Shown: in pieces, positions 30,480 to 33,985 of the stretch
Position numbering within the stretch: the stretch's first letter is position 1
Layout of the letters: every line of letters begins with the position of its first letter
Assembly: GCA_003427395.1 (NCBI GenBank)
Contig: BFEA01000142.1
Location: forward strand, 538,819 to 572,803
Length of the DNA: 33,985 nt
Source: Chara braunii
Lineage: Eukaryota; Streptophyta; Charophyceae; Charales; Characeae
Reading direction: 5' to 3'
The notes under the pieces: generated by a model
The model's input: the letters and a program-made list of their open reading frames with translations, nothing else
Told to the model about the DNA's origin: nothing
Databases searched by the model: none
Made by a program: the position numbers and the translations under genes

Positions 30480-30761
30480 TACTGCAAATGAACGGACAAC
30501 TTAAGAAACGGACTTACGATACTCAAAGTGTTTTCAACTTGCCTGTCTTGACCAGACAACCAACACTCAACTTTGTCCATCTTCGCATTTTTTTTTTTTA
30601 TCATCCCTTAATCAAAGCCTAAGATCATATCAATGGTAAATTTTCTTCTACTAAAAAGGTCAAAGAGTGTAATACCTTATCGACTTTCTCTCCACTCCTC
30701 AACTGAAAGTATGCCTCAATCTTCTCAAGTTACTGCCCTACGCTCATCAACCTATTGTTGG
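30480..30761 (-). pseudogene. Protease C-terminal part of gypsy-2
   Basis: Reads L-E-K-I-E-A-Y-F-Q-L-R-S-G-E-K, then D-M-I-L-G-F-D (about 30613-30633), the second retropepsin landmark normally D-M-I-L-G-M-D-W-L. TAA replaces the Trp position. The part at 30703-30761 duplicates 31587-31645 across the plastid insertion. Confidence 0.65.
30703..30761 (+). repeat. 59-bp direct repeat flanking the plastid insertion, copy A
   Basis: Matches 31587-31645 at 48 of 59 positions. Both translate on the minus strand to the same protease stretch (copy A L-E-K-I-E-A-Y-F-Q-L, copy B L-E-R-I-K-A-Y-L-R-L). The plastid-derived sequence begins at the next base. Confidence 0.85.
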
Positions 30762-31080
30762 AGCAGATTCCTCCTTTTACTCCTCAACTTGTGGGGTATT
30801 CGCAGTCGTTTCTAGTTGTTATCTCCCACCGAATGACAAGTCCTTACGAGTTACTCACCCGTCCACAACTCATATATATTAATTGAAACCAATCAATATA
30901 TTATGTTTGACTTCCATGTGTTAAACCAAAGGCGACCGATATACATGGTCGTCAACAGAGGCTGAATCGGACTTCCGTGTTAACCGCCACGCCTTAACAT
31001 TTTGGCTGGGAAAGGTACTGGTGGTGTAAGCAATGCCGCCAACGTGCATTTTGAGCCACTATCAAATTGTCCATTAGATC
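30762..31080 (-). pseudogene. rrn16: rrn16 (plastid 16S rRNA) 5' fragment
   Basis: The minus strand shows, in order: ATGGACAATTTGATAGTGG (normal form GAGAGTTTGATCCTGG), TGGCTCA, GTTGGCGGCAT, TTAACACATGGAAGTC, GTGGACGGGTGAGTAAC, AACAACTAGAAACGACTGC, AATACCCC and GAGGAGTAAAAGGAGGAAT. These are the conserved words of the first 230 or so bases of bacterial/plastid 16S rRNA. About 100 extra bases (30927-31029) split GGCGGCATTGCT from TTAACACATGG and contain a second loose copy of the GGCGGTTAACACGGAAGTC type. The fragment ends exactly at the protease duplication. Plant mitochondrial 18S is a poorer match at the GAAACGACTGC..AATACCCC part. Confidence 0.85.
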
Positions 31081-31408
31081 CAAGATCCGAGCTGCTTTTC
31101 TTTTTTATTAACAGATCTGACATATTGTGCTTCTTAATACTAAGAAAAAATTATATTAATTAGTCTTTTGTTTACCGGAATCGAACCCAGTATAACTATG
31201 AGTTGTTCATCGTTCACGTGTCAGCCCCGACAACACTATAATCATTTTTCTTCCAACAAAAAAGTGAATATGCGTCTTATAGTAATTTTATACACAGATT
31301 ATATGAAGTTTTGTTCTTGATTACTTAATTAGATTAATTATCGCTCTCTTGTATATCTTTCTTCTTCTCTATTTCCAAATTCAAACTTAAACAGTCATCA
31401 ATCAATCT

Positions 31409-31528
31409 AGGGATAATCAATCTACGGATAATCAGACTAGGGATAATCAATCTAGGGATAATCAGACTAGGGATAATCAATCTAGGGATAATCAGACTAG
31501 GGATAATCAATGTAGGGATAATCAGACT
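31409..31528. repeat. 15-bp minisatellite derived from the trnV 3' end (eight units)
   Basis: Units AGGGATAATCAATCT and AGGGATAATCAGACT alternate (starts 31409, 31424, 31439, 31454, 31469, 31484, 31499, 31514), with small changes in units two and seven. The last unit, 31514-31528, is the 3' end of the trnV pseudogene itself (acceptor and T-arm 3' strands), so the array grew outward from the tRNA. Confidence 0.92.
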
Positions 31529-31582
31529 TGAACTGCTGGCTTCCGCCGTGTCAAGGTGACACTCTACCGCTGAGCCCACCCT
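31513..31582 (-). pseudogene. trnV-GAC: Plastid-derived tRNA-Val(GAC) pseudogene
   Basis: 70 bp against 72 for the normal gene. CTCAGCGGTAGAGTGTCACC (D arm and start of the anticodon arm) is exact. The anticodon GAC is at 31550-31552 in the loop CTTGACA. The T arm reads CAGTTCAAGTCTG where the plastid gene has TTCGAGCCTG, two C-to-T type changes. The 3' end TGATTATCCCTA is exact. The 5' acceptor strand AGGGTGGG has lost two bases against AGGGATATAA and no longer pairs fully. It is a decayed copy, not an active gene. Confidence 0.9.
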
Positions 31583-31586
31583 CCAA

Positions 31587-31645
31587 CCGGAGGTATGCCT
31601 TAATCCTTTCAAGGTACTGCTCCACGTTCATCAAACTATTGTTGG
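31587..31645 (+). repeat. 59-bp direct repeat flanking the plastid insertion, copy B
   Basis: Partner of 30703-30761. It abuts the 5' end of the plastid trnV remnant at 31582. Eight of the eleven differences are transitions, as expected for old, methylated DNA. Confidence 0.85.
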
Positions 31646-31950
31646 TCATTCTCGAGACTTGGCACTTTTTAATCCTAAATTTTCATTCCAAAATGCAACT
31701 TTCAAACTGCTATGTAATATGTATGACTTCTGATGGACTCATTATCTATCATTGCACCCATTATCACTTTGCGAACTTCGACATCTACTATCATTTGTTG
31801 CTTTGGCGTTTTCGTGTTAGTAGCCCAGACGTTTAGAAGAGTGATCAAATCCTCGCCTCCATCTGTTTCAGAACCGCTCAAAGATATTTTACAACAAGCA
31901 ACCTTCGAACAACTATCTGAACGGTTGGTTACCTCAACATCTGCGTGCAT
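31646..31950 (-). pseudogene. Protease N-terminal part of gypsy-2
   Basis: Reads T-P-K-Q-Q-M-I-V-D-V-E-V, then M-G-A-M-I-D-N-E-S-I, the position of the usual A-L-I-D-S-G-A-T. The catalytic triplet has become D-N-E. A-F-W-N-E-N-L-G-L-K-S-A-K follows, comparable to the retropepsin stretch after the flap, and continues into the 59-bp repeat copy B. Upstream of 31950 no gag zinc knuckle was seen. Confidence 0.6.
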
Positions 31951-33461
31951 TGTCTACGTTAACAACCTCAATAGAAACAATTATTATTTTTATTGGCTAC
32001 ATCGTTTTCTTACGATTGCTCTCTTTATTGTTGTTGTGGTCCCAATTGGTTCATTTGTGAGCAGAAGGGAATGATGTGGCTTTGCTTGCCACTCGTCAAG
32101 CACAACTGATTGTACCAATGACAGCGGTCCTAATGGAACTCCGACAAGTTCATTTCTTTCTAGGGCTAACCGCCTTCACACCTTAGGCATGTGGAAAAAT
32201 TTGTAGGACTATGAGGTCCAAATAGGTCACCTCCCCCTTGTTGCAGCAACCATTGTCAACCACCTCCTTGTCCTTCTGGTTCAGATCGTCCTCTGCCATC
32301 ACCTCTTCTTATGGCCCTCCCTTACGAGCCATGGTCTCCTAGCATCATCCTGCTACCACACCCCTCTAGCCATGCCCCCACCTTGCTGTTGTTGACCCCC
32401 CCCTTTGGTATAACAATGTCACAAATGCAGCAAAGTAATAATTCCCCTTTCGGCATCAACCGTCACGCACTGCGGTTTGCATTGGTTCAAGCGAATTGGA
32501 AATTCCTAGGCCCACACGAAGGCAAAACCAACGATTTGCCCTAGACGACTCACAATGGCAACCCCAACACAAGCGAACTTCTTTCGAAAGCACGCAGGCA
32601 TTTTACTGTTGATCCTGCGTGCTCATTAACCCAACCAGTGTCCTTGCTTTTGAAGCAAAAGTGGTCTGAGGCAGGCCCAACCCCCCCAACCGATGTCCTT
32701 CATGAAGGAACAACCAGATGCACTGAACTCAAGAAGAAAAACTTTCCACAAACAATGCATTAAACCAAGCACATAAGATTCATTTTATCTTTCTTTCTCA
32801 GACTCTCTCTTCTCCCTCTTTCTCTGTTAAAGTCTGCCCTTTCCTTCTATAACTGATCCCTCCTACTTTTTCATCAGACATATACCATAGTAAAGGAGTG
32901 ACTTTAAAAACATTCAAAAAATGAGAATCGAAAAACGGGGTGTCCACCATCACCAATCTGGCCCAGTTCAATAACACACCTGACAGCAACGATTCGACAT
33001 AAGTACACAACTTAGCAATGTTTGAGCCTGAACATGCTTCTCCATTTAAAATAAAACTAGAGACACTCAAGAATTTGAGGTGGTCTATAGGGAACCCTTC
33101 CTCTCCATCAACAACAGTAGCCGTTAAGCAACACATAAGGCAAGGTTAATTCTTTGAAATTTTTTTTTTCTCTCTTCCTTATAATTCGCCACAAGAGACG
33201 ATGCACAATACTCAGGAACACATGCAACAAAGAAAAAGAAGAATGGATTCACACGTAAGGTAGGAAATTGATGCGCTTCGCTCAAAAGTAATGTCAGCAA
33301 GCCGGCACGCTCCTTTGTCTTTCCCTCTCTCTCAAAACCCTACTTTCAAAACCAAGTTCGATGTCCACGTTTCCCAATAACCCAGCCAAATATATTCGGG
33401 CCATAGAGCGTTGGAGGAAAAAAAAGGCCCTTGTCATACCGCAAAGTTGGCGAGTTCCATT

Positions 33462-33464
<3 letters not shown>
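31951..33464. other. Stretch without a supported gene
   Basis: The gag of gypsy-2 might lie here on the minus strand but is not recognisable. The longest frame is 32798-33136 on the minus strand (112 residues, balanced composition, with C-C-L-T-A-T-V-V-D-G-E-E-G and N-W-A-R-L-V-M-V-D), which matches no family I know. A T-tract lies at 33160-33169. Confidence 0.35.
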
Positions 33465-33543
<79 letters not shown>

Positions 33544-33564
33544 CACACACACACACACACACAC
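33465..33564. repeat. Compound microsatellite (TC)n-(TG)n-TATATATA-(CA)n
   Basis: TC units (33465-33510), about 12 TG units (33511-33534), a TA core (33535-33542) and about 11 CA units (33544-33564). The TG-TA-CA part is self-complementary and could form a hairpin, and TG/CA runs can adopt Z-DNA. Confidence 0.95.
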
Positions 33565-33920
33565 AAACAACATTTTGTTTGCGGGATCTCTCACTCCTCC
33601 CTCCATGCTCGTTGGGGAGTTTCCTCAATTTCTCTTCTGATTTCCTCGTTTCCTCACTCGGATGCTCGTTTTCCCGCTTGCTTATTGGTTCCGTCGCTTT
33701 TTCGCTCTCTCATTCCCTTGCCCTTGCTCTCCCTCTACATCGCTTCCTCAATCATTTGTCCCGCCCTTCACTCACTCCTCAATTCATGCATTCCACTTCT
33801 CTCTCATTGCTAGCAGCTCCTTGATTGTCTCCAAGTCCGCAAGATTGTACTCCCCTCCCTCTAGCACTCTGTTGCACGCGCCCAGCCTTTCCTCCAAGAG
33901 AAGTGACCATGTGCCGCACG

Positions 33921-33922
<2 letters not shown>
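33565..33922. other. Pyrimidine-rich stretch, no supported gene
   Basis: The plus-strand open frames across it (Ser/Leu-rich, 33361-33824) run through the microsatellite and reflect composition, not a recognisable protein. Confidence 0.5.

Positions 33923-33985
<63 letters not shown>
33923..33985. repeat. (CT)n microsatellite running off the window end
   Basis: At least 31 CT units up to the last base. The sequence probably stops here because the repeat blocked assembly or because the window was cut. Confidence 0.95.

Larger units (their letters stand above)
30762..31586 (-). other. Nuclear plastid DNA insertion (trnV-GAC to rrn16 5' end)
   Basis: On the minus strand the order is trnV-GAC (31582-31513), an AT-rich spacer of about 430 bp containing a minisatellite, then the first part of 16S rRNA (about 31080-30762). 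This is the plastid arrangement, where trnV-GAC lies just upstream of rrn16. Decay is substantial, so this is an old insertion. It sits inside the protease of gypsy-2 between two copies of a 59-bp protease segment. Confidence 0.85.
28044..31950 (-). mobile_element. Second Ty3/gypsy pol relic, 'gypsy-2', with two nested insertions
   Basis: Minus-strand remnants in pol order: protease (31950-31587 and 30761 to about 30480), reverse transcriptase (about 30240-29478), RNase H (about 29200-29020) and the segment between RNase H and integrase (28266-28044). Two later insertions interrupt it: plastid DNA at 30762-31586 and a hAT-like MITE at 28275-29011. It is far more decayed than gypsy-1, AT-rich, with many stops and frameshifts. 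It belongs to a different lineage from gypsy-1, since its RT motifs differ at most variable positions. No LTRs were identified. Confidence 0.85.

Noticed and set aside
30633-30815. 60-codon plus-strand frame
   Set aside because: Antisense to the gypsy-2 protease remnant and the 16S fragment.
31170-31240. A GGTTCGATTCC word (minus strand) matching a tRNA B-box in the plastid-derived spacer
   Set aside because: The T-arm stem does not pair correctly around it and no anticodon arm or acceptor stem could be built, so it is probably chance or a remnant.
33361-33824. 150-codon and 137-codon Ser/Leu-rich frames
   Set aside because: They translate the CT/GT/CA microsatellite and pyrimidine-rich flank.
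1-33985. CRISPR array, bacterial operon or prophage
   Set aside because: No regularly spaced palindromic repeats with unique spacers and no bacterial gene organisation. The 16S/trnV piece is plastid-like and embedded in a eukaryotic retrotransposon.

Overview
This is nuclear DNA from a plastid-bearing eukaryote, most likely a land plant or a streptophyte alga. The strongest evidence is a decayed piece of plastid DNA at 30762-31586. It carries trnV-GAC followed by the 5' end of rrn16, in the order and orientation found in streptophyte plastid inverted repeats. The style of the retroelement proteins reminds me of charophyte (Chara-like) elements, but that is recollection and was not tested. I found no convincing host protein-coding gene. 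The window is almost entirely transposable elements, their debris, tandem repeats and microsatellites.

Layout. 1-770: a possible truncated MITE end, then a region dense in TTTAGGA/TCCTAAA motifs bracketed by a 99-bp direct repeat. 770-5400: non-coding, with tandem repeats at 2518-2704 and 3589-4175 and several hairpins. 5401-7150: non-coding flank, possibly the 3' LTR/UTR of the next element. 7150-13385: a Ty3/gypsy element on the minus strand ('gypsy-1'), with protease, reverse transcriptase, RNase H, a PHD-type zinc finger, the integrase zinc finger, the integrase core and C-terminus, and then a third Glu-rich ORF that overlaps pol by ATGA. It is dead: several in-frame stops, each one transition from a sense codon, plus frameshifts. 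13386-20640: non-coding, with a candidate long plant-type LTR (15153-17497), hairpins, and a run of splice-donor-like sites. 20749-20943: an assembly gap of Ns inside a repeat.

23601-24402 and 28275-29011 are two copies of one non-autonomous hAT-like element, with CAGGGT terminal repeats and near-identical 8-bp target duplications. The second copy sits inside a second, older Ty3/gypsy pol relic ('gypsy-2', minus strand, about 28044-31950). Reading past the insertion with one copy of the target duplication restores the pol reading frame at the junction. The plastid fragment is inserted in the protease part of the same relic and is flanked by a 59-bp duplication of protease sequence. The 3' end of its trnV has been amplified into an eight-unit, 15-bp minisatellite. 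The right end of the window is microsatellite-rich.

The main points of interest are the PHD finger between RNase H and integrase, the third ORF with its ATGA junction, and the triple nesting (gypsy, plastid DNA, MITE) with the tRNA-derived minisatellite.
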